NCBI GenBank assembly: GCA_020064725.1
Contig: JAGTWJ010000013.1
Span: 868,001 to 932,000 of the forward strand
Reading direction: 5' to 3'
Source: Drechslerella dactyloides
Lineage: Eukaryota > Ascomycota > Orbiliomycetes > Orbiliales > Orbiliaceae
DNA length: 64,000 nucleotides
Position 1 is the stretch's first letter. Each line of letters opens with the position of its first letter. Below are positions 1 to 11,659 of the stretch, in pieces. Made by a program: the position numbers and the translations under genes. The notes under the pieces were generated by a model that did no database searches, was not told the DNA's origin, and saw only the letters and a program-made list of their open reading frames with translations.

Positions 1-1751
1 TAGACGGTTTCCAGACAGTTTCAAACATATTAGATGTCATTACCAAGACTGATCTAGATTTAACGCCTAATTATGCATCGGTGGCTATCATTGAAAGCGC
101 CTCGTACAATTCAGGCTTCTTTCTATTCAGAGCCCATCGTTTGGACACGGGTACACGCGGGTATACATAGGTAATTTCTAGTATTCTGTACTAATTGATA
201 GAGCGAATAGGGCCCGAAACCTCAAGTTTTGAGATAGAAGCGGTAATGCATCTCTTGTGAGATATTTAGCTCCGGCTTCGAGCGACAATACTTTCTTGAC
301 CTATCTATTCAATCATGTATGTACCGGCCGACCTCAAATCGCAATCGATCCTCTTTCATGTCCTTGGGGCCCCTGCAAATGCTTGCTGATTTCAATCCGT
401 GGAAATTACCGGATTATATGTAACGCAATACCGTAATCACAGCTAAAAGCATAAAGTGCATTACATTAGAATTCAGCAGCATGCAGTCGCAGTTTCATAT
501 ATAGCAATATTGCACATGAGCACGTAATTATGGCGGCTGCCCAGAGGTAGGGTAGCATTTCAATTTGCAACACCGCTTATTTATCTAAATATTTGTCAGC
601 CGGGATAATGCCACATGGGCACAAGCGGGCCTGATGAGACCACTAGTTGAATATGTTATATTCGCCTCTTCTGTTTTTCAGTAGCATGACTGCCTCGCGT
701 ATTTGCGTTATCTCTATCATCTATTGAGCGAGATGCATACGCGTGCTCTCGTGTTAACGGTAGTCATTTGATCTTAAATTAGCCGTGATAGCCCTTAAGT
801 CTTGGGGGAGGGGGGGTTTTTTTTTCCTCGAAGCATTCGAGTCCCAGAGTGCACTGCTCATCACGCAACAGAGAGTGATCGTATTTTTGCCTAGTACAAC
901 GGTAAACAAAGTTACTTCCTGCGGTATTTCACGCAGTGACCCTATTCGCCAAAAAACAAAACTTCCATACAGAAACCTCGCCAAGGGGAAGCTGTCAGAT
1001 CTGGGGTTCTCTGACTAAGCGGCGGCACCTAACATAGTAAGCTCGCCGGAATCGACTAAGTCCCGAATCCTGAATCAAAGCTACTCTCTCATGGCGTAGC
1101 CTAATATGAATATGTGTAAGGCGTGACGGCGCACGGTGGGCTTCCCGAGCTCACCACGTTTTCATTACCCGACCCCGGTTCTTATCAGAGTCCCCGCTCC
1201 CGGAACACCGCGGAAGCTGGCCCCACTCTCGATATAGTCTTGTGGGCCAGGGTGCCGTTCACATCCGACTTGCTATGGCTCCTATACCTTATATTGGATT
1301 TTTAAAGTGATTTGCTTTGATTGGTCTCGTAAACCAAACCCTGAAATATAGAACGAACGACATAGCAGCAGCTCCTTGACACTCGACGTGCGCCGGCATC
1401 CTCGATGCTAAGCTTCAGAGGCGGTGCAACTAACAATATCCAGAAAAGGTTGCATAAAAGACCCTTTTGCTACGTGGAGCTAAGCTATTCAAATACTTAT
1501 TAGAGCGCAGGGTCTCGAGGTGTACGAGGCGTCAATAGGTGATATATTGATACGTTTAATGGCTTTAAAGAATTTTCCCCAGTGGGCTTGGATATTCGTA
1601 CGCTAATTATTTGCATAGCGTATGCTGCTGCATGGACTAATCCCAAGTCCGCTTTGAGATATAGATATATACAAATGCGTGCTGCTATTTCTCCCAAATT
1701 GAAATATATACGCTATTCCATGCAGCATCCTTGTAGCGCCGCTATTTGAAA
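1..1751. other. AT-rich gene-free flank
   Basis: I see no convincing coding region here. All open frames are short, lack good start contexts and read as random sequence. The stretch is rich in TA-steps and looks like intergenic or old, decayed sequence. A G/T homopolymer junction lies at about 807-825. Confidence 0.5.
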
Positions 1752-2021
1752 TCACAGGGGCGGCTCCTTAATCGGACGACGGACCGGTTTAGGAGCAGCG
1801 TCGGCTCTCTTGCAGTCTTCTCGTCTGTGCAGTGGTGGCTCCTTGATTGGTCGACGGGGGAGACCCTTGGTGACCTCGAACCCAGCATTATCTTCAGCAC
1901 AGTCAGCCCCCCGCCTGGCCAAACCCCCCAATTCTTCCGGGATAATTGGTGGCGTGTGAATGATTGGTGCAGCAGAAACAGATGCCGCAGCCGCAACGAA
2001 GAGTAGTAGCGTAAACCGCAT
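1752..2021 (-). CDS. Secreted Kex2-processed repeat-peptide precursor
   Basis: An intronless 89-residue preproprotein. Residues 1-17 are a clean signal peptide (MRFTLLLFVAAAASVSA, then APII). The rest is cut up by dibasic sites RR36-37, RR56-57, RR66-67, KR71-72 and RR81-82. The nonapeptide RRPIKEPPL occurs twice, at 56-64 and at the extreme C-terminus 81-89. The two copies differ at five third-codon positions and at no amino acid, so the peptide itself appears to be conserved. Kex2 cleavage would release PIKEPPLH and PIKEPPL, and Kex1 trimming could make them alike. There are only two cysteines (C41, C70). Fungal alpha-pheromones, dikaritin RiPP precursors and other Kex2-processed repeat proteins share this architecture. 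The core has no Tyr or Trp and no UstYa-type gene is nearby, so I favour an unmodified secreted peptide. Function is unknown. The ATG is at 2019-2021 and a TATA box lies about 280 bp upstream. Confidence 0.75.
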   Translation of the reverse strand: MRFTLLLFVAAAASVSAAPIIHTPPIIPEELGGLARRGADCAEDNAGFEVTKGLPRRPIKEPPLHRREDCKRADAAPKPVRRPIKEPPL

Positions 2022-2300
2022 ATTGAGATTTTTGTTACAAGCGTCTAAATAGTGTATTTGATAGAAGTTTTGAGGTATAAATCCGTCCAGGTTCGGCCTC
2101 GAACTGATCGGAGGGCTAAAGAGCTGGAGTACAAAATCTTGGCAATATATGGAGAGTAGATGTTAAAGAATGTCGGGTGGTTCCGGTCCACGATTGATAT
2201 AAATGAGTGTGCTTTGTCTGTGGCGTCAAGCCTGTGTCTCTAGAGTGATATAGTATGGTGATTTTTAGATACTGTGCCAAGTACGGGCAGTAGACTGGTC

Positions 2301-2308
2301 TTTATATA
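2301..2308 (-). promoter_or_regulatory. TATA box of the repeat-peptide gene
   Basis: On the minus strand the sequence reads TATATAAA, a canonical TATA box, 280 bp before the ATG at 2021. It implies a leader of about 250 nt. The same spacing is seen upstream of the secreted-protein genes at 5187 and 20048. Confidence 0.5.
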
Positions 2309-2309
2309 C

Positions 2310-4902
2310 CCATCGAAGGCATTCAGGCTTGCACAAGCAACAGAAGTATTTGAGAAAGGGGAGATATCACCAAGTCAACAAGCCCCCCGTGGGGGTTCAA
2401 GGAATCATGCATTCATCGATATGATTTGAATATGCACGCCAGACGCCGTTCATTTTGATTTATCAATTGCCATCTTTTGACAGCTCGGACCGCTGCAGTG
2501 TTGGTTTCCCCTGTTCGCTGAAGCGCTCGATTAGCCATTTCCCAATTTCGCAGGTATTTTTGCCTGAGAGCTCTTGCAAACAGTACGACTGCGTCCCGAC
2601 ATGGCGTGACGTCTCGCTTCCAACGTTCGCTTCTTCCCAAATACAGACGACATCCGCGTCTCACAAAGTCTCCGGCGCCTTACCTTTTCAACAGGAACTC
2701 GAAATCGGGATGTTCGAAAGTCCCATGCCAATGCACCGGTTTCATGCCAAAAATGCATTTTGAACGAGACGAACTGGCATAATATAACAACTTAGCCTCC
2801 GTCGGCAGAGAATCATATTGCTGGCAATGCAACGCGTGCAACGTTATAAACGCAGCGCTGTAGTCTCAACACCAGCAATCCTGGTATAATTTCGCAATGA
2901 ACCCCCACAGTGAAGAGCCACTAGGCCGCCTACAACAAGGATGATGTGAGCGCTATAAATATAGCAGCAAGAGCCGCACGTACATGTCTCTGTGAGCTCT
3001 CTCGATTTCTGTTAATTACGACCTTCTTTGTCTCGAGGAACACCTATAGGATAGAGGATATCTGCCTCGGTAGTATAGCGCAGAATCCAGTTGACGATAT
3101 TCCAATTGAACACTATGGCATGTGTTTACAGTCCAGCACGATCTGACTCTGAATAATTAACACAGACGTTGAATTATTTTGGCAAAAGTCAACTATGTTG
3201 CCGTTGCCTAACGGTTCGCGACAGAGCATGCTAGATCCGCATCTACCATCCGGTAGATGGTACCACGACAATGCCACGTGCACTTGGCCAGCTAGTTGAA
3301 TGAAAAGCAACGCTCTAGCACCTTTAATTCCCATCTATACAGCCTATTATCGTTTGAAAAGTATTGCAATTGGAAAATGGAGAGTTCGGTTTGGGATGGT
3401 CTCAGTCCACGAGCGCTCCCAATTGCAATCCATTGAAGCCTACAACACGCTTGTTCACGGCAACACAGGCTTTATACAACTGTCCATCTATGCTATATAC
3501 GGTCGTAGTACGAGTGATTGAGACAGTAAGACAGTTCGCTATCTCTAGACTACTGATATGTGTCTACGTGCCTCTATACAGACCCAAAGCTTTAAAGTCG
3601 TTTCGAAACAGAATCGATGTTGTCCCTGTCGATCACTAGAATTCGGTGAATCCTAAGAAATTGACCGAGCCGGATCCTCCGGAATTTTGACAGCTTGGCT
3701 GCACGGCTAATAACCACATTTATCGTTAACCTCGTTCATTTTACTGCTAAATGTACACTTAAGTAGTATTGTCATTGAACGCCGAGGTTCACTTTATTCC
3801 ATTGCATGGGTGCTCCGCCGTAACTAGGTCAGAATGCGACTACCACCACGTGGCCACTATATCCAACTGTCTCGTTACATCGGCCATATACGGGTCTACA
3901 AATTAATATAAAGATGACTGTGTTTGCCCGACCCAAGGACTGGGGGTCTGCTTTACGAGAAAATGACTCTGCCTGGCAAACGAGAATTCGGTTTGCGGAG
4001 CCAGTTAGACCCGAGAATTCTTACATCCAAGTATAAATTTGCCCAGATGTCGAATGTCAAGCTCGATCGCGAGTGTACTATAAGTCGGATTATCATTAAT
4101 GCATTCAGATCAATGGCAAATCTGCTTCTCTCCTCCGCTCATTGTCAGCAGCGCGAGGGATATGTCAGTGTGTGGAATCCTATGACGACAGGCATGACCA
4201 TTGAATGAATCCTCTTGACTTCGGTCACTTTTAAAATAAAGTTTCCCCATATATTTAATTATCCAATGATAAAGGGATCAACGTTGACATTCTACGGTCC
4301 GCAAATCAAGTGATATGCTAATGTGTAAGGACGACATGGTTGGAAAGATCTTAAGAGAGTCTGCGAGTCCAGACACTCCATCGTCCACAAAAACCATTCT
4401 ATCCGTTATATCAAATACACCGGAGCTCCCTGCGCCTGGTCATCTATGTATCAAAAGAAAACTCAAATCGCACGGCATATTTATAGTTAAGGATTTTACG
4501 AGCACAGAGACACCTCGCCAGCCCTTTCTATGACTACCATTCGCAATAGCTTAGGAGCTCTCGGACGCCCGTTCACGCAGACATAAATTCAAATCTACGA
4601 GTCACGTTGCACATATACGATTTTCAAACTTTTATACCGTGCTTTTATATTGAGAACCCCTCACTAACTCCTAGTTACATTCCCCGTTGCACCACCACCA
4701 CACCCAAGCGTGCCAGCTAGCCAGCTAGAAGAACCCAGTCCCCCGCACCCACCCCACCCCCCGAAACAAAACTTTTGATCCGAATTTATCCTCCAGTAAA
4801 CCAAAGCTTTTGACTTGAATTCATTCGCATGAAATCGTCGCTGAACTCCCAGAGCAACAGCAATTTGCGCAACACGGCTATGAACTAGCCGGCGCCGCTA
4901 AT
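2310..4902. other. Gene-free interval
   Basis: About 2.6 kb with no gene I can support. The open frames are short and have no recognisable composition or splice structure. A C-rich stretch (about 4685-4765) precedes the next gene's 3' end. Confidence 0.45.
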
Positions 4903-5187
4903 TTACAGCTTCTTGAAGCCGTGCGCGAGACCGCCGCTCATAGCGTTCGCAAGCGTGGACCCAATGACACCAGATGAACCAGCCTCCTTCTGGCGACTTC
5001 CGGAGGCCGAGGCGACGTCATGTGCCGTGTTAACGACGGCGTCGCCGACCTTTTGGCACTTATCGGGCTGGAAGGCACAAGCGACGCCAATGGCACCAGC
5101 AACGGCGCCGGGGACGCTAGGAAGTGGCGCGGCGTAAACGGAGGTGGCGGCGGCGACGGCAGCGACGAAGATCTTGGAGAACTGCAT
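4903..5187 (-). CDS. Small secreted protein, Ala/Gly-rich
   Basis: An intronless 94-residue protein. Residues 1-19 form a signal peptide (MQFSKIFVAAVAAATSVYA, cut before APLPS). The mature part is about 75 residues, rich in Ala, Gly and Ser, with two cysteines (C37 and C44) that could form one disulfide, and a Lys-rich end (HGFKKL). I recognise no domain. Size, signal peptide and lack of introns fit a small secreted protein or effector-like protein, but nothing in the sequence gives a function. The ATG is at 5185-5187, with a TATA box about 287 bp upstream. A longer overlapping frame on the same strand (4938-5483) is a shadow. Confidence 0.75.
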   Translation of the reverse strand: MQFSKIFVAAVAAATSVYAAPLPSVPGAVAGAIGVACAFQPDKCQKVGDAVVNTAHDVASASGSRQKEAGSSGVIGSTLANAMSGGLAHGFKKL

Positions 5188-5472
5188 TTTGATGACTGGT
5201 TGAGGTTGTTCAGAGAACTTTGTTGATTTATTGGTAGTGGGATGTAAGAGGTTGAGGCTAGCTGTAGACCGACTTGGACTAAGAAAAGGTAATGAAAGAA
5301 TGTGATCGATTTTGATTCGAAAGAGCGAATGAATGAATGTTCAAGTTGGTGTTTGAAGCGAAGATATCGAGGGAACGACTGTAATGTGGTAGATGTACCA
5401 GTAGATTGATCGATTGCTGAAGATGCTGATGATGGAGAAAAAAAAAGAGAACCTAGGGCGGCCGACGATGGC

Positions 5473-5481
5473 CTTATATAC
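5473..5481 (-). promoter_or_regulatory. TATA box of the small secreted protein gene
   Basis: The minus strand reads TATATAAGG, about 287 bp before the ATG at 5187. The position and type match the TATA boxes of the other two secreted-protein genes in the window. Confidence 0.5.
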
Positions 5482-5489
5482 ACAATGTT

Positions 5490-7407
5490 TCAACGTATAT
5501 GCGTACATAAAATTTCGACAGATAGTACGTAACTACAGCTGAATTTGACATCGTGAGGTTTCTTCTCGATCAATCCAGTCGAATCTGAAACTTTCTCAAC
5601 ATCGACACAACTCCGCGGATGTCGAAATGTGGTGACCGCTGATATGATGGATGCCTCACCGGAAACCCAGCAATAGCATATCCGTGAACCGGGCCTAGTA
5701 CAAATTCGCAATACTGATACTCTACTAATATCACTTTCTTACCTCATTAGCTAAGTGATTCCTACATCTTGAAGATTTTTCGACCCTGAGACGCGGCACC
5801 AGCCCTCCAACATCGGAACTCGTTAACTCTACAAATCCGACGCGGCGACAATATACTCCGTTTTGTGGCGCCGTCGCCCCCGCTACCAGATCTGGTGCGC
5901 CATTGTCCTGCACGATCTCGCCAGATGGATCGTTACGAGTAGCCCTTTCAACGACGCAAGTCAGGAGAACAACGCCTGTTGTTAGCTTTGCGACAATGCC
6001 ATTCTAGATCCAGGAAATTCGTATGTTTCAGTCGTTTAAGATTGCAGATTCGAATATTCGATTCGAGGGGTACGTATGCTTGTACCAAGGCTACTGAAAC
6101 ATGTACCGAAAGAAAAAAAGGCTTTTCTGCGCAGCGGTGAGCTTAAAGCAGCAGGTTGACTCAATATATCTCCATTACGGAGGGTTTATGAGTCCCCAGG
6201 CACTGGCTGTCGAGCTCCAGGTCACAAATTTTAAAACTTCGCGAATTATATTAATATAATGTCGGATTTCGGATACCGGCATTCTGGGAATCGAACTAGA
6301 CTTTTTACAATTTTGTGCCTGGCGGAATGTGGACATCGACCATGTAAGCTGATATTTTGACGAGAACTCATCAGTCCCAAAACTACTTACGTACGTCTCC
6401 TCTATATCGTGTCTGCAGGCATCTACTTCAATAGTCTCGGATATGCTGCTTCTTGATATCCGGAGCTCGGACCCAGCCTCAAAGCCAGGCGCTATACTCC
6501 TGGCATCGAGGCTAGCGCTATACGCTCAGATCACAGAGCGCTCCATACATGCGACATGTCATACCGGCTATTCCAGCCACCTAGAGCTAGCCTCAATGCC
6601 AGGCGCCATCATGATAGACATAACGCCCACACGCCATCCAGCTAGTGACAGATTCACAGACACAATATACTAAACAAGCGGCGTAAAAAAACATCCAGAA
6701 GTGTAAGAATCAGAATGTGTATACCATTTGCATGTTCTATTCTATATATCATGCCGTCAGTGAAGCACAGGCAAAGAAAAACCCCTGCCCTTCCGTTTCC
6801 ATCTCCCTCCCCTTCTAACAAAGCTTCTTTCTACGCCGGCATCCCCGGCCACTTCATTCGTACCACCATGCCATTTTCAGAACAGCAGCGAAAAAAACAC
6901 ACGGAAAGGGAAATATCAGAAGAAAGAAACATAGGTATCACAGCAATGCAGTATCAGAACAGCGCAGCGAGCGCTAGCTAGCTCACTTTTATAATAAGCT
7001 TTTCTCGCTGGCCTGTATCTAAACCCGACGCAAAGCAATGGGATATCATATCAGGAAGGTAAGAACGAAAGAAAGGAAGAAAGGAAGAAAGAATAGAAGG
7101 GACGAAAGGAAAGAAGAAAAGTTTAGAACGTAACGACAAGGTAATGTAATGTATGGTTGGAAAAGCGTCCGTTAGCTACCAGGCAAAGAAAAATTCGTAA
7201 CCAATGCCCCACATGCCTTCAAATACGACTATTCAAAGAGAGAGAAACAACAGCAAAATACAGTCAAGAACACACATACGACCGAAGGACAAAACGAAAC
7301 CAGCTACATACGTAACACAAAGAACCCGCAGAGAGCTAGAAGGCATGCGTGCATGTGCGAATAAACGAACGAACGATAAAAGCACAAAAGGTGTATGCAT
7401 GTATGTA
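5490..7407. other. Intergenic, with a small repeat cluster
   Basis: No gene is supported. An 18-bp motif occurs at 6475-6492 and again at 6589-6606 with one mismatch, with an inverted near-copy of its core at 6499-6515. Purine-rich sequence (7060-7130) near the end is probably the 3' UTR region of the ceramide synthase gene on the minus strand. Confidence 0.45.
6475..6606. repeat. Short direct plus inverted repeat cluster
   Basis: The 18-mer starting AGCCTCAAAG at 6475-6492 recurs at 6589-6606 with one change. The reverse complement of its core (17 bp, one mismatch) sits between them at 6499-6515. The inverted pair 6499-6515/6587-6603 could fold into a hairpin with a loop of about 71 nt. It may be a remnant of a small mobile element; I see no target-site duplication. 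Confidence 0.5.
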
Positions 7408-9221
7408 TCAGCGATCGTCACCACCGCACCCAATCTTGCTCTCCGCGAGCTTCTGCGCCGCCATAAACTGCGACTGGCCATGCTTGCCCGTGATGAAGAC
7501 GTCCCTCAACGGCTCCCTTCTCCGCCTGCCCGCCGCCGGACCCGCAGCAGCACTCCCACTCGCCTCAGCGTACGCCTCGTGCGTGAACTTGAGCTCGCCG
7601 TTGCCGGCGACGTCGAGCTTAACGCCGACCTCATCGACCTCCTCGTCCATCTCGTCGTCGCTGCGGTTGTCCTCCGCTCCGCAGCCCGTGATCACTTTAA
7701 TCGCGACGCGCATGATAAAGTAGAACCACATGCACATCAGACCCTGCAGGGACCACAGCAGGGCGAGGAAGCCGTACTTGATCTGCTGGGTGAAGCAGAC
7801 GGTCTGCTGCGGCGTCAAAAACATGCTGGTCGCGGACGGCGAGCTCTCGTTCAGGGGCACGTGGGAGTGGATGTCCGTTGCGAAGCAGCCGTAGGGGATT
7901 ATTTCCATGATTTCCCGGCTGGCGGAGAAGATGAGGCTGACGAACGTGTAATGCCGGCCCAGGACCCACGTGAGGAGGAAGAGGCCAAACATGGCGTCGC
8001 ACGACGTCTGGAACTTGAGATACTTGAGCATTTTCGCAGCCTGCAAAAGTTCATTAATATCATATTTCTGGACTCCTTCGGCTGGAAACGCAAGCGGGGA
8101 AGGTTATATAATGCGTATACGTACCGGCAGGAGAATGTCGCCCAGGTCGAAGATGCACATGAGTACGTGTCCGACCCGCGTCATATGGTAGACGTAGCTG
8201 CAGTAGACGAGTATGCACGTGATGACATGGTGCGCAAACATCTGGTAGTAGTCCTTGCGGCGCTCCTCGATGTTGAGGACGAAGACCTGCTGGATCCAGC
8301 AGGATAACTGCACGAGGTAATAGTACTTGAAGGTGCCATCGATCTCACGCAGGGGCCAGTCCGTCCACAGCTCGCGCATGTTGTTCATGTACTTGCTCTC
8401 GATGAAGATTTTCTGCCGTATAACATTGATATTAGCTCTGCTTTTCTTTCCCACTCACCCCTCTCTCTCCGTGGAGCTCAATCGGGCGAGCGGAGGTCAA
8501 TAAGATAGGGAAGGGTGATATAGAATGAATGCACTTACGATGCCCAAGCCGAACGAGGCAAAGTAGTACAGGAAACTCCACGCTTGCTCTGCAAAACGCA
8601 TAGCCCCCTTCCTCGACATCCCCTGCGAGCGCGCCCACGGCTTCGCAACATAGTCCGTCAAACACGCGCGAAGGAGCGTCAAGACGACGACCCATGATCC
8701 GATCAAGAACGCATCGTCAGGGCCCTTGCCGTACATGCCAGTCTTCGGATTGTAGTAGCTGGGCGCGTAGAGACTTGCGGTCCATCGGTGCAAGTCGGAA
8801 CCCTCAGGTGCCCATAGATGCAGAGTCAGCAGGATAGCGATCGGGATTGCAGATAGGCCTATCGAGTTCGCAACAGACTCCGTTAGCACACACGTTTTCA
8901 CCTCGAGGATATGTGTTTTATACGGGCGTGTTTTGCGAAGCGAAGGAGGGAGGGAAAACATTGTTACACGAGAAAGGTGGACTTACTGATTTGCCTGTCA
9001 ACGATGTACTGCGTGATGGAAGCCAGTGTCAAAGGTTCGTAGGACTCCTCCGGCTGGGGGGTTCGTCTCCTGAACCCCCGAAGACGCCTCGGCATTCCGT
9101 TCGTAGGGCGTAGAGCGGCGGCAGCAGCTGCCACCGAAGCTCCAGCTTTGCTAGCAGCTCCGTTTTGAGCCATTGGCGGTGGACCGCTGCCCGCGGCCGC
9201 CGTCGACGACGAAGGTTTCAT
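7408..9221 (-). CDS. lag1: Acyl-CoA-dependent ceramide synthase (TLC/Lag1 domain)
   Basis: This enzyme N-acylates sphingoid bases with acyl-CoA to make (dihydro)ceramide in the ER membrane. Exons read 8987-9221, 8539-8858, 8125-8412 and 7408-8040, giving 491 residues. Donors are GTAAGT, GTAAGT and GTACGT, and GCTAAC- or GCTAAT-type branch sites precede the first two acceptors. The N-terminus is an Ala/Pro/Arg-rich cytosolic stretch, followed by several hydrophobic segments. The Lag1 signature is clear in exon 3: RRKDYYQMFAHHVIT, with the catalytic His pair at about 246-247, followed by the conserved HMTRVGH and DLGDILLP segments. The C-terminal tail is charged (DDEMDEEVDEVG). Filamentous fungi usually have two such enzymes (BarA and LagA types), and I cannot say which this is. 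The 367-codon plus-strand frame over the same region is a shadow. Confidence 0.93.
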
Positions 9222-11659
9222 TGTACAGGGTTCTGCGAGGGAGCTTAAGATGCCGGTGAGGATAATTTCCGTGTGCGTGCTGTGGTCCGTCGAGGATTAG
9301 TAAGTAAGTGTCTGGATGTATCGGCGTCGTTCGTTCGTAGCTGCTGGAGTTGCGAGCGAGGGGGGATAATATTGGCTAGCGAACGAAAAAAAACTGCGAG
9401 TTTGCTGGGGGACAGCGCACCGTTGCGTTTAACTTTCCCGAGGAGAAATTCGAATTTGGCCAATGCAATTCCAATTCAACGAAACGGAAAAAAGAAAATT
9501 TGGAAAGGATAGCAGAGTGAGAATAAGACTTACATGTACTAGTGAGCTGCAGCTGCCTGGCTTCCCGTTTACAGAAAAACGAGAAGGGGGGGCGACTGAC
9601 CGCAAAGGAGGCAGAGCTACGAACTGCAATGCTGCTGTGACTGGCCGCAATGCTATTGTATCGCAGGCGTCACGTACTATTAATCGCAATTGGCACCTGC
9701 TGATAGCAGCCAGGTCAGTCCAGTTCACCGGACGATAGCGTGCTCACTCGGGGATCTCAACAGCTTCCAGGAAGGAAGGAGCTGCTAGTGCCCGGGAAAG
9801 GGGAGCCCTCACTCACTCACTCACCAGACGGATAAGGATGCGTGCGCTGGGCTGCCGGGGTCCAATTGTGCGAGCGAAACGAACGAACGAACGTGCACGT
9901 ACGCAACTTAATCCGTGTCACACACGGATCTCGAGATTAAATTCGACTGGGAGGCCAGAACGGCTCAATTGAAATGATCCGGTGTCTGGTAAAGTGCGGT
10001 ATCGAGTAGATTGCGTCCAGGCTAAAGCTGCACTCGAAGGAAGGGATGCAGATGCAACTGCAACTGCAACTGCAACCGCGACTTGGACAGGCCACGTTCG
10101 GTTGACCCTGAACGGAGCTGAGCTGAGCTGAGCTGAGCTCAGTCGTCGGACGGCGTCCCGGCTACCACCAAGGCCAAGTCTGGAATCAACCGATCAGCGA
10201 CCAGAGCACATACTTCTTTCATTCGACGACGAATACTGTTGAGGAGCGATAGATGAACTAAAGCATGCACCGTTCGTCCAGACATACATACACTTGTAAT
10301 ATTGCTTCCGTTACAGCAACCACCCGGCATGCAAGGCGCTCGCCCCTTCGCGCCGCGGTGCTTTCCAACCCAACCCGGTTCTCCACGAGCGTAGCGTAAC
10401 CAGCGACTAGACTCCGGATCCCGAAATAGCTGGCCGGTGCGTCCTTCTTTCTCGTTACGGGCAGTCCTGGCGATCGAACGAATCAAACGAATTGTATTGG
10501 ATTCCGACAGCCGACAGAAACACCAGCGACGCAATTGGGCGTTCACAATTCTAATTTCAAGTATACCAACCAGCTCTGTATACGATGGTGTGTATATATA
10601 TCGTGCGATGTCGTAGGATGAGGAGGTGCGGGGAACAGACGTAACTGGAGCATACATCTATATTAAACTGCGGTCTATAGCTGCGCGAAGAGGAGCGGAA
10701 AGGGAGAAATTAAGATCCAAAGAAGACAAAGAAGTCCGCAGGAGCTAATTATCCGCCTTGAACGTCGCGTCTGCCACCATCTATCATACCATTGTATCAC
10801 ATCATGCAATCATATCAGCGAGCTAGCTATCGGAGCTTGCACCCACCTTAATACACGGCTATTATACAGCATCTCTATCAGGCCATCGACCTACCCACCT
10901 CCGCAATGGATACCTGAAAGCTCCCGGTGTGAATGCGGAGCTGCTCTCCATACTCTCCACAGCAGCTCGCTTGCTCGCATCCAACCGCGTTCGAGTAAGT
11001 AAGTACTTAAAGTGCTATGCAAGGGATCGATGTCGGCTCACACCAGAGCTCACAAGCTCCACCACGTTGACCATTTGATTGGCTGCCGACAAACCCTAGG
11101 TCTCAAGCTTGCATCCAGTGTTAGTTAGGTCAGCCAGCTGCCTGCTCAAATTCAATCGATCCGGTTGGCTGCACCCCTTGAACATAGGTAACTTTCTCTC
11201 TCGCGTCGCATTCATGGGCATTCCGATGTGCGCGTTATCGATTACTTATCCACGTAACATGGGAATTGTTTTTGATTCCATTCCGATAACCAAGCTAGCT
11301 AGCCAGCTGCACAGTGGGCCCGGCCGGTCGTGAGAGGCTTCTGAAGCCCTCGCACGAGCAGGCAAGCTACCCTGCGGCGCCGCGGAAGCTTGACGTAATA
11401 TGTATTTACAGTACAAAGGAGGACAAGTTCGCGCGAGGTGGGAAATGTATAAAGAGAACCGCCCAGGACAACCATCTCGTATCAAAAACGCCGGCCACAA
11501 AGATACCGATAAAACCGTTCGCCTCCCCCAAAAAACACCAGTCATGACATGAAGAAATTTTCGACAAGGAAAGTGAAAGGATATAAGAGAAGGAGGGTAG
11601 GTATGGAGACAGAGGAAGAGAAGGAGTGATAAGAGAGTAAAAAAAGATCTATCGACCGT
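9222..11659. other. Intergenic: promoter of ceramide synthase and 3' flank of nse4
   Basis: About 2.4 kb without a supportable gene. It contains short tandem repeats: CTCA repeats near 9805-9822, TGCAAC repeats near 10050-10075 and GAGCT repeats near 10115-10140. The 172-codon minus-strand frame at 10139-10657 has no recognisable composition and I do not accept it. Confidence 0.45.

Noticed and set aside
4938..5483. 181-codon minus-strand frame overlapping the small secreted protein gene
   Set aside because: It starts at the TATA box of that gene and is a frame shadow; the 94-residue frame has the signal peptide.
6255..6330. Possible minus-strand tRNA with a B-box-like segment (AGTTCGATTCCC)
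   Set aside because: No acceptor stem or D-arm can be paired around it, and the T-stem has a mismatch.
7204..8307. 367-codon plus-strand frame
   Set aside because: It is antisense to exons 3 and 4 of the ceramide synthase, crosses its introns, and has no protein-like motifs; the minus strand has the Lag1 signature.
10139..10657. 172-codon minus-strand frame
   Set aside because: No domain, no composition bias expected of coding sequence, and it overlaps a GAGCT tandem repeat at its end.
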